Assembly: GCA_945873955.1 (NCBI GenBank)
Contig: CAMCFA010000027.1
Span: forward strand, 1 to 34,153
DNA length: 34,153 nt
Direction: 5' to 3'
Source: an uncultured Clostridia bacterium
GTDB taxonomy: Bacteria; Bacillota; Clostridia; Oscillospirales; Ruminococcaceae
In this document: in pieces, positions 16,851 to 24,088 of the stretch
How positions within the stretch are numbered: the stretch's first letter is position 1
How the letters are laid out: each line of letters opens with the position of its first letter
The notes under the pieces: generated by a model
Told to the model about the DNA's origin: nothing
What the model saw: the letters and a program-made list of their open reading frames with translations, nothing else
Database searches by the model: none
Position numbers and translations under genes: made by a program

Positions 16851-17022
16851 TCAATCCCCAAAACTGCTATAAAGCATTATATACTTTTCTACACTTATTC
16901 TCATCACTCTCCACCAATTCCCCAGCCTAAACACTTCAATTTTACCACTCTGCACAAGTTGCAAGTCGGTGTTTTTGCCTATATACATCAGCTCCTGAAG
17001 TATCTTTAGTATTGTTAATCAT
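16851..17022 (-). pseudogene. Excisionase-type HTH remnant
   Basis: The only start with a good ribosome binding site (ACAGGAG before the ATG at 17022) opens a 26-codon frame ending in CAEW. In another frame an open stretch ends at 16851 and reads ILQELMYIGKNTDLQLVQSG, then KIEVFRLGNWWRV and SVEKYI. This is the pattern of small excisionase/MerR-type winged helices (HTH_17): 'L.IG.NTA..LV.SG.I..FRvG..WRi...sVe.yI'. In that frame a stop lies just before the homology, so a frameshift near the 5' end is likely. Translation could only start at the internal ATG at 16988. Such proteins help an integrase excise its element; no intact partner integrase adjoins it. Confidence 0.55.
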
Positions 17023-17106
17023 AAAGTCACTCCTGTTATCAATATTCAAATCAAAAGTGTCTGTAATCAGCAGATGATTATTTCTATGAATCTTTTGGAT
17101 AAAATG

Positions 17107-17409
17107 CTATTTGTGTTTCTCGTGTAGTGCATCTAGGAAATCCGCCAATGCCATCTGCTCCTTATCGGACAACTTGCTTATTGCACTCATAAGGCATGGA
17201 TTGATGCCCGAATCCTCTTCCCGGAAGAACTCCTCCAGAGTAACGCCGAGTGCGTCACAGAAGTAAGACAACGTTTCAACAGTAGGATTGCGCATACCCA
17301 GCTCTATCTCCCGCAGGTGGCTTTGTGACACCCCTGCCAGATTAGCCAGCTTGTTAGTGGTCAGTCCCCGCTTTTCTCTCAGATATGTTATTCGCGACGC
17401 TACATTCAT
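17107..17409 (-). CDS. XRE-family transcriptional regulator
   Basis: The protein has 100 residues with an N-terminal Cro/C1-type helix-turn-helix: RITYLREKRGLTTNKLANLA, then GVSQSHLREIELG and NPTVETLSYFCDALGVTLEEFF (residues 6-60). The last 30 residues are a short helix tail. AGGAGG lies 9-10 nt before the ATG. It is divergent from the 17590-19416 operon, and the repeated ATTGTGATA sites in the shared region suggest that it represses that operon and perhaps itself. Its own promoter is unclear: TATAAT on the minus strand at 17439-17434 has no good -35 box. Confidence 0.88.
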   Translation of the reverse strand: MNVASRITYLREKRGLTTNKLANLAGVSQSHLREIELGMRNPTVETLSYFCDALGVTLEEFFREEDSGINPCLMSAISKLSDKEQMALADFLDALHEKHK

Positions 17410-17445
17410 GGCTACAAGCCCTCCTTTCTCATAATTATAAAGTAT

Positions 17446-17498
17446 ATTGTGATAATTTATTACTGTTATACAGTTGACAAATTATATTTATTGTGATA
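17446..17498. promoter_or_regulatory. Pair of direct ATTGTGATA repeats, candidate XRE operators
   Basis: ATTGTGATA occurs at 17446-17454 and 17490-17498, 44 bp apart (about four helical turns). The second copy overlaps the -10 box of the plus-strand promoter. Both are in AT-rich DNA, so chance similarity is possible. Confidence 0.4.
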
Positions 17499-17502
17499 TA
17501 AT
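17474..17502 (+). promoter_or_regulatory. Perfect consensus sigma-A promoter of the XRE-controlled operon
   Basis: TTGACA (17474-17479) and TATAAT (17497-17502) are 17 bp apart. Such a strong promoter normally needs a repressor, which the divergent XRE protein could supply. Confidence 0.85.
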
Positions 17503-17589
17503 CTTATTTGGATAAGTATAGCATCGATTTAAATTGAAAAACAATTGAGGCGGTCTTATGATAGTATGCCACAAGAAAGGAAGCAAGCC

Positions 17590-17799
17590 ATGTTACAGTT
17601 TAACGCAAAATCAAATATGAAATTCTGTGCCTTTTGCAAGTTCTGGTATGACCCGACTAATTCCGCTATTTTTCCCAAAGCTCCGCAGATAGGTCTGTGG
17701 GAGTTTGACAATAAGGTGGAGAATATATGCCAGAAATGGGGTACAAAAAAGAAGGCTAATATGCCGGGGTGCAGCAACTATACTTGTAAGTTTCCGTAA
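17590..17799 (+). CDS. Small cysteine-rich protein, probable zinc ribbon
   Basis: The protein has 69 residues. The ATG at 17590 is preferred because AAAGGAAG lies 7 nt upstream; upstream TTG and ATG codons in frame lack this. CAFCKFWYDP near the N-terminus, then a single Cys (ENICQKW), then GCSNYTC near the end give five cysteines spaced as in a treble-clef or ribbon zinc site. No other motif is visible. It is the first gene after the strong promoter, and the next gene starts 23 bp downstream. Function is unknown. Confidence 0.65.
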   Translation: MLQFNAKSNMKFCAFCKFWYDPTNSAIFPKAPQIGLWEFDNKVENICQKWGTKKKANMPGCSNYTCKFP

Positions 17800-17822
17800 T
17801 AATGGTGATTGAAGGTGATCGA

Positions 17823-18641
17823 ATGGAATTGAAAGAAAAGGCAGTTGAGCTGTTTAAAAGCACCGCAACAATGATGCCGACTCAGATCGTGCAGAAGGCG
17901 GCATCATCACTGGCACATAGCAAAACTCCGACTGGTGTTAAAGTACCCATATTGACAAACGACCCAGAGGTTCAGAGATTCGTGGACGAATTCGAACTTT
18001 ATAAACCAGAAAAAATGGTTCAATTCTTGATCCAGGGTGGATTTGCTCAATTTGAATGCATAATGGATGCAGTAAATGAACTAAAGGAAATTGATTTAAT
18101 AAATTCACATTCGTTTATAAAAGCTGCTCAAAGGCACTATAAACGTGCAATGGCGAATGAATCAAAATTTGATGCAGAACTATCATCGGCAATGGATAAA
18201 CTTGATCAGGGTCTTCCACAGCTTGAGGATAAAGCCATATACTATGTTAATCAAATCAGAGCGATTGACAATAGACCAAAGCTTTCATTTTTCGTTCGCG
18301 CAAAGCTTGATATCAAGAAAGTTGACCTCAATAATCACTGCGCAAAAGCAGCAATAAAATCAGTAATGAATGGTTACAATCTGCTCATTGCTATTGAATC
18401 CGCACTACATCTTGATACACAAAGTACGATCGAGGAACTGGAGAATTTTCAATCCAAGATCCTTGCTGATGATAATTGTTCATTAATGCACGCTTACGAT
18501 GATGATAAACCATCAGAATTTTGGACAACATTATCTGATCAGTTTGATAACGCAATAGATAATTCTGACCTTTTGACTGATTTCTTGTCAAGTACTAAAG
18601 AGAATGAAGAAGAATTCATTGATTATGCAGCATTGCGATAA
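17823..18641 (+). CDS. Unrecognised 272-residue cytoplasmic protein
   Basis: The start at 17823 has GAAGGTG 6-8 nt upstream; an earlier ATG at 17802 lacks one. The protein is mostly helical, without a signal peptide or transmembrane helix. It shows a conserved-looking opening (KEKAVELFKS, then MMPTQIVQKAASSLAHSK), a middle segment RPKLSFFVRAKLDIKK, and an acidic C-terminus (TKENEEEFIDY). I do not recognise a family. It is followed with overlap by another unrecognised gene, so the two products probably work together under the XRE-controlled promoter. Confidence 0.75.
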   Translation: MELKEKAVELFKSTATMMPTQIVQKAASSLAHSKTPTGVKVPILTNDPEVQRFVDEFELYKPEKMVQFLIQGGFAQFECIMDAVNELKEIDLINSHSFIKAAQRHYKRAMANESKFDAELSSAMDKLDQGLPQLEDKAIYYVNQIRAIDNRPKLSFFVRAKLDIKKVDLNNHCAKAAIKSVMNGYNLLIAIESALHLDTQSTIEELENFQSKILADDNCSLMHAYDDDKPSEFWTTLSDQFDNAIDNSDLLTDFLSSTKENEEEFIDYAALR

Positions 18642-19416
18642 AATCGCTGTTATGTCACAGATCTATGAGCTCCTTAACAGTTTTGCTAATGCCGATGCTC
18701 AAAATTCTGATGTTCGGCGTGCTAACATAGAACTTTCCAAAATACGTAATTCGCTCCCTCTAAACAATAACGATAAGAGAAAACTGGTCAATAAATTCAA
18801 AGGCATTTCAACACCGCTGGAGGATATCTCGTCAATAGCCGCGTTCAGCGGAGAAAATGGCGGAGCAGTCAGGGAAAATGTTGCCTATATGCTATATGCA
18901 ATATACTGCCAGAAATACAAAGACGATCCTTGCGGATATGATATGCTTATGGATTATTACAATTTCCTTGGCTATCATGGGAGCTTTGCCAAAGAAATGA
19001 TTCGAGAGAACGGAGAAACATACTCCAATATCACCGATGACCAGACAGCGTATCTGAAAATGGCACGTGGAATGATAAAGCAGGTGTTTGTAACAATACC
19101 GGAAATCAGCATCGACCGGCTTAATGCTCAGGCAGATGAAATGGCAAAATATGATCCATATTCTATCAGAAGAAAAAAGGTTCAGAAAGCCGGAGCGGCG
19201 GGTATAATGACTCTTGGCGGGGTGTTTGCCAGACGTCCGGATATCGTTCTTCAAGCGGGTTCAACGGCTCTTGCTCAGATACAGCTGGAAGGAAACGATA
19301 ACGCTGTTGATTTTCTTGCAAAAACCTTTAAGGATAAAGGAATCGACCTTAACGCATTCAGTTCAATGCTGAACCAAAGTAAGATTATTTCATCAACATC
19401 GCAGGATATGGTCTAA
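18625..19416 (+). CDS. Unrecognised 263-residue protein, overlapping the gene before it
   Basis: Three in-frame ATGs (18604, 18625, 18652) are possible. 18625 is chosen because GAAGAAG lies about 9 nt upstream. The frame overlaps the previous gene by 17 nt, which implies coupled translation. Residues 1-170 are helical. Residues about 195-225 include AGAAGIMTLGGVF, a glycine/alanine-rich hydrophobic stretch that could touch a membrane. The C-terminus is predicted helical. No catalytic motif is visible and no family is recognised. Confidence 0.7.
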   Translation: MQHCDKIAVMSQIYELLNSFANADAQNSDVRRANIELSKIRNSLPLNNNDKRKLVNKFKGISTPLEDISSIAAFSGENGGAVRENVAYMLYAIYCQKYKDDPCGYDMLMDYYNFLGYHGSFAKEMIRENGETYSNITDDQTAYLKMARGMIKQVFVTIPEISIDRLNAQADEMAKYDPYSIRRKKVQKAGAAGIMTLGGVFARRPDIVLQAGSTALAQIQLEGNDNAVDFLAKTFKDKGIDLNAFSSMLNQSKIISSTSQDMV

Positions 19417-19478
19417 ATCCTAAGGGCATTCCGCTTCTACATATCTTGAACAATAGATACTACCGCATTATTCGGCTT

Positions 19479-19505
19479 GCCGCTCTGAAACAGATTCAGG
19501 GCGGC
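19479..19505 (+). terminator. Hairpin after the XRE-linked operon, weak terminator candidate
   Basis: GCCGCTCTGAA (19479-19489) and TTCAGGGCGGC (19495-19505) pair over 11 bp with one T-G pair around a 5-nt loop. There is no clear T-tract, so termination is uncertain. Confidence 0.35.
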
Positions 19506-19540
19506 ATTGGTATAAATGATACAAAAAGGATAGTGATAAT

Positions 19541-19750
19541 ATGTTCATAATCTTTGCAGTACTCGGACTTGTTGCAGGGGCAGTTATAGGCGCACTGATC
19601 GGTGCTGTTGCCGGAGCTGCAATCGGATTGCTTATCGCAGGCTTGATATTGTTCTTTATTCAGATAGCCGGTATGGCGCCCATCTCCGTTGTGGCTCTCG
19701 TCGGGAGTAAGATACCAGTTCACGCCAATCGAAAGCCCCGCCGAATTTAG
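19541..19750 (+). CDS. Small glycine-zipper membrane protein, possibly chimeric
   Basis: The 69-residue frame starts with FIIFAVLGLVAGAVIGALIG followed by further GA-rich hydrophobic sequence to about residue 40. This is the pattern of a glycine-zipper membrane hairpin. AAAAAGGA lies about 11 nt upstream of the ATG. The last 25 residues are antisense to a different gene fragment (19630-19810) and probably do not belong to the original protein, so the C-terminus looks like a product of recombination. Confidence 0.35.
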   Translation: MFIIFAVLGLVAGAVIGALIGAVAGAAIGLLIAGLILFFIQIAGMAPISVVALVGSKIPVHANRKPRRI

Positions 19751-19810
19751 TACCCGAAGCAAACCCAGCTTGCCAAAATCTCCAATGTCGCCTGTATAAC
19801 GGTTTTGCAT
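19630..19810 (-). pseudogene. 5' fragment of an uncharacterised phage/defence-type gene
   Basis: From the ATG at 19810 the frame reads MQNRYTGDIGDFGKLGLLR, then GLSIGVNWYLTPDESHNGDG and RHTGYL. I recall this opening from larger uncharacterised bacterial proteins (more than 200 residues) starting with a similar 'NRY.GDIGDFGK' motif. After about 60 residues the sequence turns into a low-complexity antisense of the glycine-zipper frame, so only the 5' end survives. Function is unknown. Confidence 0.55.
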
Positions 19811-19937
19811 TCATCTCATCTCTTTCTTACTTTTGTAAAGTTGAACTGAATTGTCTAATTACTATTATACCCTTTCTGAGGAGGATAGTCAAGGAACATA
19901 TCAACGTTTATCCATTGAGTGCCAATTGGTTTCACGC

Positions 19938-19974
19938 ATAAAAACCGCCCTCTCGGATTATCCGAAAGGGCGGT
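19938..19974 (-). terminator. Strong Rho-independent terminator, minus strand
   Basis: ACCGCCCT (19944-19951) and AGGGCGGT (19967-19974), plus an inner TCGGA/TCCGA pair, form a stem of 13 pairs with one mismatch and a 3-nt loop. On the minus strand it is followed by TTTTATG. It probably served the gene whose 3' end survives at 20071. Confidence 0.75.
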
Positions 19975-19996
19975 AAAATTCGTATGATTTTCGGGT

Positions 19997-20062
19997 GTTG
20001 CCCATCTATGTCCAACCTCAAAGATTGGCTCTGTTAAGCCATTCTCACAGGGGGTGGGCAAC
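19997..20062. repeat. Dispersed repeat with inverted outer ends, copy 4
   Basis: GTTGCCCATC (19997-20006) faces GGTGGGCAAC (20053-20062), and TGGCT-CTGTTA-AGCCA forms an inner hairpin at 20026-20041. The VAH...G...KPF reading frame of copies 1 and 2 is partly kept (GVAHL, then VKPF). Confidence 0.5.
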
Positions 20063-20070
20063 AGAAAATC

Positions 20071-20241
20071 TTACTTCTTGAAACTTTCCTCAACAGCAAC
20101 CGCACAAGCAACAGTAGCGCCAACCATGGGATTGTTGCCCACGAAATATATGCTCATCAAACCATAATCAAATAACCTCTCTTGTAACTTATAGACCCTG
20201 ACTTTTTGGCTTTGTACAGGGGATTGCCGAGAATGGCGCAT
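20071..20241 (-). pseudogene. 3' end of a host gene joined to ICE-end DNA
   Basis: A 56-codon frame from ATG 20241 to TAA 20071 ends with GNNPMVGATVACAVAVEESF and two lysines. This looks like the ordered C-terminus of a conserved metabolic protein, though I cannot name it. The N-terminal part (MRHSRQSPVQSQKVRVYKLQ) looks like non-native fused sequence. A terminator follows downstream on the same strand. The arrangement fits an element that integrated inside or at the 3' end of this gene and left only the end on this side. No ribosome binding site precedes the ATG. Confidence 0.5.
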
Positions 20242-20303
20242 GACTTATTTGCACCTACTAACATTATGGGGTTTCCTGTTACACTAAATATTTATTTGTG
20301 CTA

Positions 20304-20338
20304 ACGAAACCAAAATGAAACCATTTATGCGGTTTCGT
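20304..20338. repeat. Inverted repeat near the ICE end
   Basis: ACGAAACC (20304-20311) pairs with GGTTTCGT (20331-20338), with an extra GAAACC direct repeat between them. It lies between the presumed attachment site and the integrase promoter, where integrase or excisionase arm sites are expected. Confidence 0.45.
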
Positions 20339-20396
20339 AAAATACACCAGATGGTTATTGCGACACTAAACAAACGGGATTACAATGGGATTTCTA

Positions 20397-20425
20397 TTGA
20401 CTTTTTCTTTTTGTTATGGTATAAT
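20397..20425 (+). promoter_or_regulatory. Sigma-A promoter of the integrase
   Basis: TTGACT (20397-20402) and TATAAT (20420-20425) are 17 bp apart. The leader of about 28 nt carries AAGGAGG before the ATG at 20461. Confidence 0.8.
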
Positions 20426-20460
20426 AATTCTATACCAAATAAATTGAAGGAGGAAAAAAG

Positions 20461-21672
20461 ATGTCTGAATTGCGAGTTTATAAAAGGGGTTGTAATTGGG
20501 TGTATCGTTTTGAGATTGCATCCGAGAACGGGAAACGCAAGTTTGCTCAAAAATGTGGTTTCAAAACCAAAAAGGAAGCACTTGAACAAGGCACGGCTGC
20601 ATTCAATGCGTTCAATTCGACAGGTCAAACCATTACTATCTCGGAGATAGGCGTTGCCGATTATTTGAACGAATGGCTCGAGAACATTCAGACAAGCATA
20701 AAGCCAAACACCCTTGCAGGATACAGGAAGAAAATCAATTCCTATATTATCCCCAGATTAGGCAATTACAAGGTAAAAAATCTCACTGCATCTATTCTTC
20801 AAAAATTCATCAATGATTTATTTGACAATGGATATAGCAGAAATACCTTGATTAATATAAAGGCAATTCTATCAAGCTCTCTTAATTATGCTATTGAACC
20901 AATGCACTACATAATCTCAAACCCAATGAATTTTGTTAAGTTACCCTCTCCGAGAGTTGAGCCGCATATTCCAACGAGGTCAAACCCGCACGTTTTTATT
21001 GAAAAGGAAGATATGCAACGGATTTTTGAACGCTTTCCGGAGCGGTCAACAGCCCATATTCCCCTTATGCTTGGTTACAAATGCGGACTCCGTTTAGGAG
21101 AGGCATTTGGAATATGCTGGGAAGATATTGACCTTGACAAGAAAACCATCGAAATCAAGCGCCAGGTTCAATGGAAAGACAAGAACAAGGATAATCCGGA
21201 GGACGGCAGCTATTGGTACTTTTCAAAACCGAAATACGATAGCTGTAGAACAATCACAATAGATTCCGAACTCTGTGAACTGCTGAAAAGAGAAAGAGAG
21301 CGTCAACGCAAAGCCCAAGACTATTATGACGAACTCTATGTTCACAACTTCAGGACTCAATCCGGAAGGCTGAATACCGTTGGTGATGGAGAGGAAGTAC
21401 ATCTTCTCTGCATCAGGGAGAGCGGAGATTTCACACAGCCGAGAATTATGCAGCACACATCTCACATTATAAATAGCGACTTGAACATTAAGTTTGATTT
21501 CCATTCATTAAGGCACACACATTGCAGTATGTTACTCACAGCAGGAGCCAAGCCGAAATATGTTCAAGAAAGGCTCGGACACAAAAACATTCAGGTAACA
21601 TTGCAGATATATCAGCATCTTACTGAGGAAATGAAATCGCAAGGTGACTCCATACTGGAGGAAATGTTTTAA
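20461..21672 (+). CDS. int: Tyrosine recombinase (ICE integrase)
   Basis: The 403-residue length is typical of ICE integrases. It has an N-terminal arm-binding part (residues 1-55), a SAM-like core-binding domain (about 60-145, VADYLNEWLENIQ to LSSSLNYAI) and a catalytic domain. Active-site residues are visible: Arg211 in CGLRLGEAFG, His348 and Arg351 in HSLRHTH, His374 in RLGHKN, and nucleophile Tyr384 in QIYQHL. It is complete and should cut and join the element ends at attP and attB. AGGAGG precedes the ATG by 7 nt. A strong terminator isolates it from the partition genes. Confidence 0.95.
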   Translation: MSELRVYKRGCNWVYRFEIASENGKRKFAQKCGFKTKKEALEQGTAAFNAFNSTGQTITISEIGVADYLNEWLENIQTSIKPNTLAGYRKKINSYIIPRLGNYKVKNLTASILQKFINDLFDNGYSRNTLINIKAILSSSLNYAIEPMHYIISNPMNFVKLPSPRVEPHIPTRSNPHVFIEKEDMQRIFERFPERSTAHIPLMLGYKCGLRLGEAFGICWEDIDLDKKTIEIKRQVQWKDKNKDNPEDGSYWYFSKPKYDSCRTITIDSELCELLKRERERQRKAQDYYDELYVHNFRTQSGRLNTVGDGEEVHLLCIRESGDFTQPRIMQHTSHIINSDLNIKFDFHSLRHTHCSMLLTAGAKPKYVQERLGHKNIQVTLQIYQHLTEEMKSQGDSILEEMF

Positions 21673-21693
21673 CCCACTAAATCTGAATACCAC

Positions 21694-21720
21694 AAAGGCA
21701 GGCAAACACCTGCCTTTTTT
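21694..21720 (+). terminator. Rho-independent terminator of the integrase gene
   Basis: AAAGGCAGG (21694-21702) and CCTGCCTTT (21709-21717) form a 9-bp stem around CAAACA, with a run of T to 21720. Confidence 0.85.
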
Positions 21721-21735
21721 ATATACAACTTTGAT

Positions 21736-21878
21736 AATCCCCCCGCTCCGGGGATTAGATACCTCCTACTACGGTGGGCAGTTTTCCGTCTGCCCACCAA
21801 TACGGTAAATAGCCGAAAGGCTTTTACATATATAAATCGGCAGACCGTTTTTTACTCCTTTTTAGCGGTCTGCCGATT
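21736..21878. other. Hairpin-rich segment between integrase and partition genes
   Basis: Three perfect inverted repeats follow one another: AATCCCC/GGGGATT (21736-21756), GGTGGGCAG/CTGCCCACC (21773-21798) and a 13-bp pair starting AATCGGCAGACCG (21835-21847 with 21866-21878). Such clusters are typical of conjugation or replication origins and of partition sites, but none of these roles is proven. The third stem has an 18-nt loop with two T-runs, so it could also act as a terminator or regulatory RNA. Confidence 0.5.
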
Positions 21879-21919
21879 CTCATAAAAAGGATTGCACTTT
21901 TATAATATGGGAGGCTATT

Positions 21920-22189
21920 ATGAACACGCAGGACAAGAACAACCAGGCAGAGGCAGAACAGATATTCCTTGAAAGCTGCATTGCTTTAACCGAGGTAGCT
22001 GCCGACCTTGTGAACACCGTCGAGGAACAGCGCAGAATTATCGACTTGCAGAGAGAACTCATCAAGACGCAGGGTGAGCTTATCAAGAGAGATAACGCTC
22101 TCATAAGTGTACTCCTTGCGGTATCTCCGTTATGCGAAAGTAAGGATCCCCTCGTCGAGGTGATTGACAAGCTGGTGGAGGTGTTCTGA
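21920..22189 (+). CDS. Small coiled-coil protein upstream of ParA
   Basis: The protein has 89 residues, with GGGAGG 6 nt before the ATG. Residues about 25-65 form a probable coiled coil (EEQRRIIDLQRELIKTQGEL). There is no membrane segment. It ends 2 bp before parA, so it belongs to the partition operon and may bind DNA or the ParA/ParB complex; that is inference from position. Confidence 0.75.
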   Translation: MNTQDKNNQAEAEQIFLESCIALTEVAADLVNTVEEQRRIIDLQRELIKTQGELIKRDNALISVLLAVSPLCESKDPLVEVIDKLVEVF

Positions 22190-22191
22190 TA

Positions 22192-22983
22192 ATGGAAGGA
22201 AAGAAACCTACGATTATCGCTGTTGCCAATCAGAAAGGCGGCGTTGGAAAAACCGTTACCGTGGTCAATCTTGCCGCGGCACTTGCAGAACTCGGCAATA
22301 AGGTTCTCTGTATTGACATCGACCCGCAGGGAAATTTGAGCGACTATCTCGGCTATGACTTTGACAACAATAGTCATACCGTTGCCGACGTAATGAAAGG
22401 CACTTGCCATCTGTCAAACTGTATCGTGTTCAACGAAGCGGAGAATATCTACTATGTCCCCGTAGATATTACCCTTGCGACAGCAGACCTTTTCCTCGCT
22501 CAAACAATGTGCCGCGAACAGGTACTCCGTCATGCTATCGTCACCGATGAGGAAATTGACAAATTCGATTACATTCTGATTGATTGTCTGCCGTCACTCG
22601 GTATTCTTCTCACCAATGCGCTTGCTGTTGCTGACGGGGTGATTATTCCCGTGCAAATGCAGAAATTCGCACTCAATGGCATAGTGCAGTTTGAGGATAT
22701 ATTCAATCTCGTAAAGGAGAACATCAATCCGAAACTCCGTATTTTCGGCATACTTGAAACCATGACCGAGCGCACAGCTATGTCGAAGGAAATAGACAAG
22801 GTGCTGAACAACCGGTATAACGACCTTGTTTTCGGAACGAAGATAAGCCGCCGTATTGAAGCTGCCAACAGCACTGCCGAGAGAATATCTCTTGTGTCAA
22901 AGAAAAGCTCTACTATCGGCGATCAGTATAGGCAGCTTGCACAGGAAATACTTAATAAGGAGGCTGCACCAAATGGCGTTTAA
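22192..22983 (+). CDS. parA: ParA/Soj-family partition ATPase
   Basis: The protein has 263 residues and the deviant Walker A of ParA proteins, KGGVGKT (15-21), then DIDPQGN (42-48) and Walker B YILIDCLPS (about 125-133). ParA binds DNA non-specifically in its ATP form and moves ParB-bound DNA, here probably stabilising the excised circular ICE. It overlaps parB by 11 nt. Confidence 0.93.
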   Translation: MEGKKPTIIAVANQKGGVGKTVTVVNLAAALAELGNKVLCIDIDPQGNLSDYLGYDFDNNSHTVADVMKGTCHLSNCIVFNEAENIYYVPVDITLATADLFLAQTMCREQVLRHAIVTDEEIDKFDYILIDCLPSLGILLTNALAVADGVIIPVQMQKFALNGIVQFEDIFNLVKENINPKLRIFGILETMTERTAMSKEIDKVLNNRYNDLVFGTKISRRIEAANSTAERISLVSKKSSTIGDQYRQLAQEILNKEAAPNGV

Positions 22984-24088
22984 TCTGGAACCAAGCGCAA
23001 ACAGCGGTAAGCTGAACAGCGAAGGTTTTCTTTCGGAGAAAAGCGAAAAGCTCATACCGCTTGACAAGCTCCTTGAATGGGATAATCAGCCGTTCAAACC
23101 ATATTCGGATGACGCGCTGCGTACTCTTGCAGCGTCTATCAGTACAAATGGTCTGCTTACGCCCATTATCGTCAGACCGGAGGGCGATAAATACCGAATT
23201 ATCGCAGGTCATAACCGTGCGCGAGCCTGCCGAATGCTCGGCTGGACAGATATAACGGCAGTAGTTAAGGACACGGACGAGATACACGCAAAGCTGATGA
23301 TGCTGGATACAAACCTTTGTCAGCGGCAGGCTCTTTCCCCGTCCGAACTGATCAGAGCTTATAAGGCGCAGTATGAGGTGTTGTCTGAAATCGAGGGTAA
23401 AGGCTACGGCGTTCAGAAAAAGATAGCGGAACAGTACAATCTCAACCGTAAGACGATCTCAAAATATCTGAAATGCGCCAGTTTATCCGACGCGCTGCTT
23501 GATCTGCTTGACGAGGGACGATTATCGCTCCGCACCGCAGAGATATTTGTGGGACTATCCGAGGGCAATCAGGCTGTCCTTGCAGAATGGCTTGCAGATA
23601 ATCCATCTTTTGAAATGAACGAGGACTATGCAAGGCAGATAGCCGAGCAGGACAGATACGGACTTGACGAAGAAACGCTTAACGAAATAGTATTTGATAA
23701 GAAACCAAAGAAGGGTGCAGGTCCAGCAGAGCAGAAAACAAGGCCTGTTTCCGAAAAAGAAACATCATGTGAGGAGCAGCCGCCCGAAGAAACCTCGTCC
23801 GATACTCCATCCGAGGACAAGCCGCAGGATACACCGCCTGCCCCGACCCCTGCTGATGAAAATTCTGCTGTTCCCGCTGCTGAACAGTATACAGAGGACG
23901 AGGAAAATTATGTTGTATCCTTTTCTCACGATGAGGTCAGTCAGACAATCGGAGAAATAGACAAGGACGAACTCGGCGAGTATTTCTGCTATTGCCTTCA
24001 GCGTGATGATATTATTGCCGAATGGCTTGACACCCGCAGGCAGAACGATGAATTCAAGCAGTTGGAGAAAGGAGCGTCGCCGTATTGA
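22973..24088 (+). CDS. parB: ParB/Spo0J-family partition protein
   Basis: The protein has 371 residues. The start at 22973 has AAGGAGG 8 nt upstream and lies inside the end of parA; longer frames have no such site. The N-terminal ParB nuclease-like/CTPase domain has LIPLDKLLEW, NGLLTPIIVR and IIAGHNRARACRML. It is followed by a helix-turn-helix (GYGVQKKIAEQYNLNRKTIS). Residues about 250-310 form an acidic, proline-rich linker. The C-terminal part (DELGEYFCYCLQRDDIIAEW) is probably a dimerisation or ICE-specific domain. It should bind parS-like sites, perhaps in the hairpin-rich segment upstream of the operon. Confidence 0.92.
   Translation: MAFNLEPSANSGKLNSEGFLSEKSEKLIPLDKLLEWDNQPFKPYSDDALRTLAASISTNGLLTPIIVRPEGDKYRIIAGHNRARACRMLGWTDITAVVKDTDEIHAKLMMLDTNLCQRQALSPSELIRAYKAQYEVLSEIEGKGYGVQKKIAEQYNLNRKTISKYLKCASLSDALLDLLDEGRLSLRTAEIFVGLSEGNQAVLAEWLADNPSFEMNEDYARQIAEQDRYGLDEETLNEIVFDKKPKKGAGPAEQKTRPVSEKETSCEEQPPEETSSDTPSEDKPQDTPPAPTPADENSAVPAAEQYTEDEENYVVSFSHDEVSQTIGEIDKDELGEYFCYCLQRDDIIAEWLDTRRQNDEFKQLEKGASPY

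Noticed and set aside
19855-20061. A 68-codon minus-strand frame
   Set aside because: It spans the terminator at 19944-19974 and repeat copy 4, so coding is unlikely.
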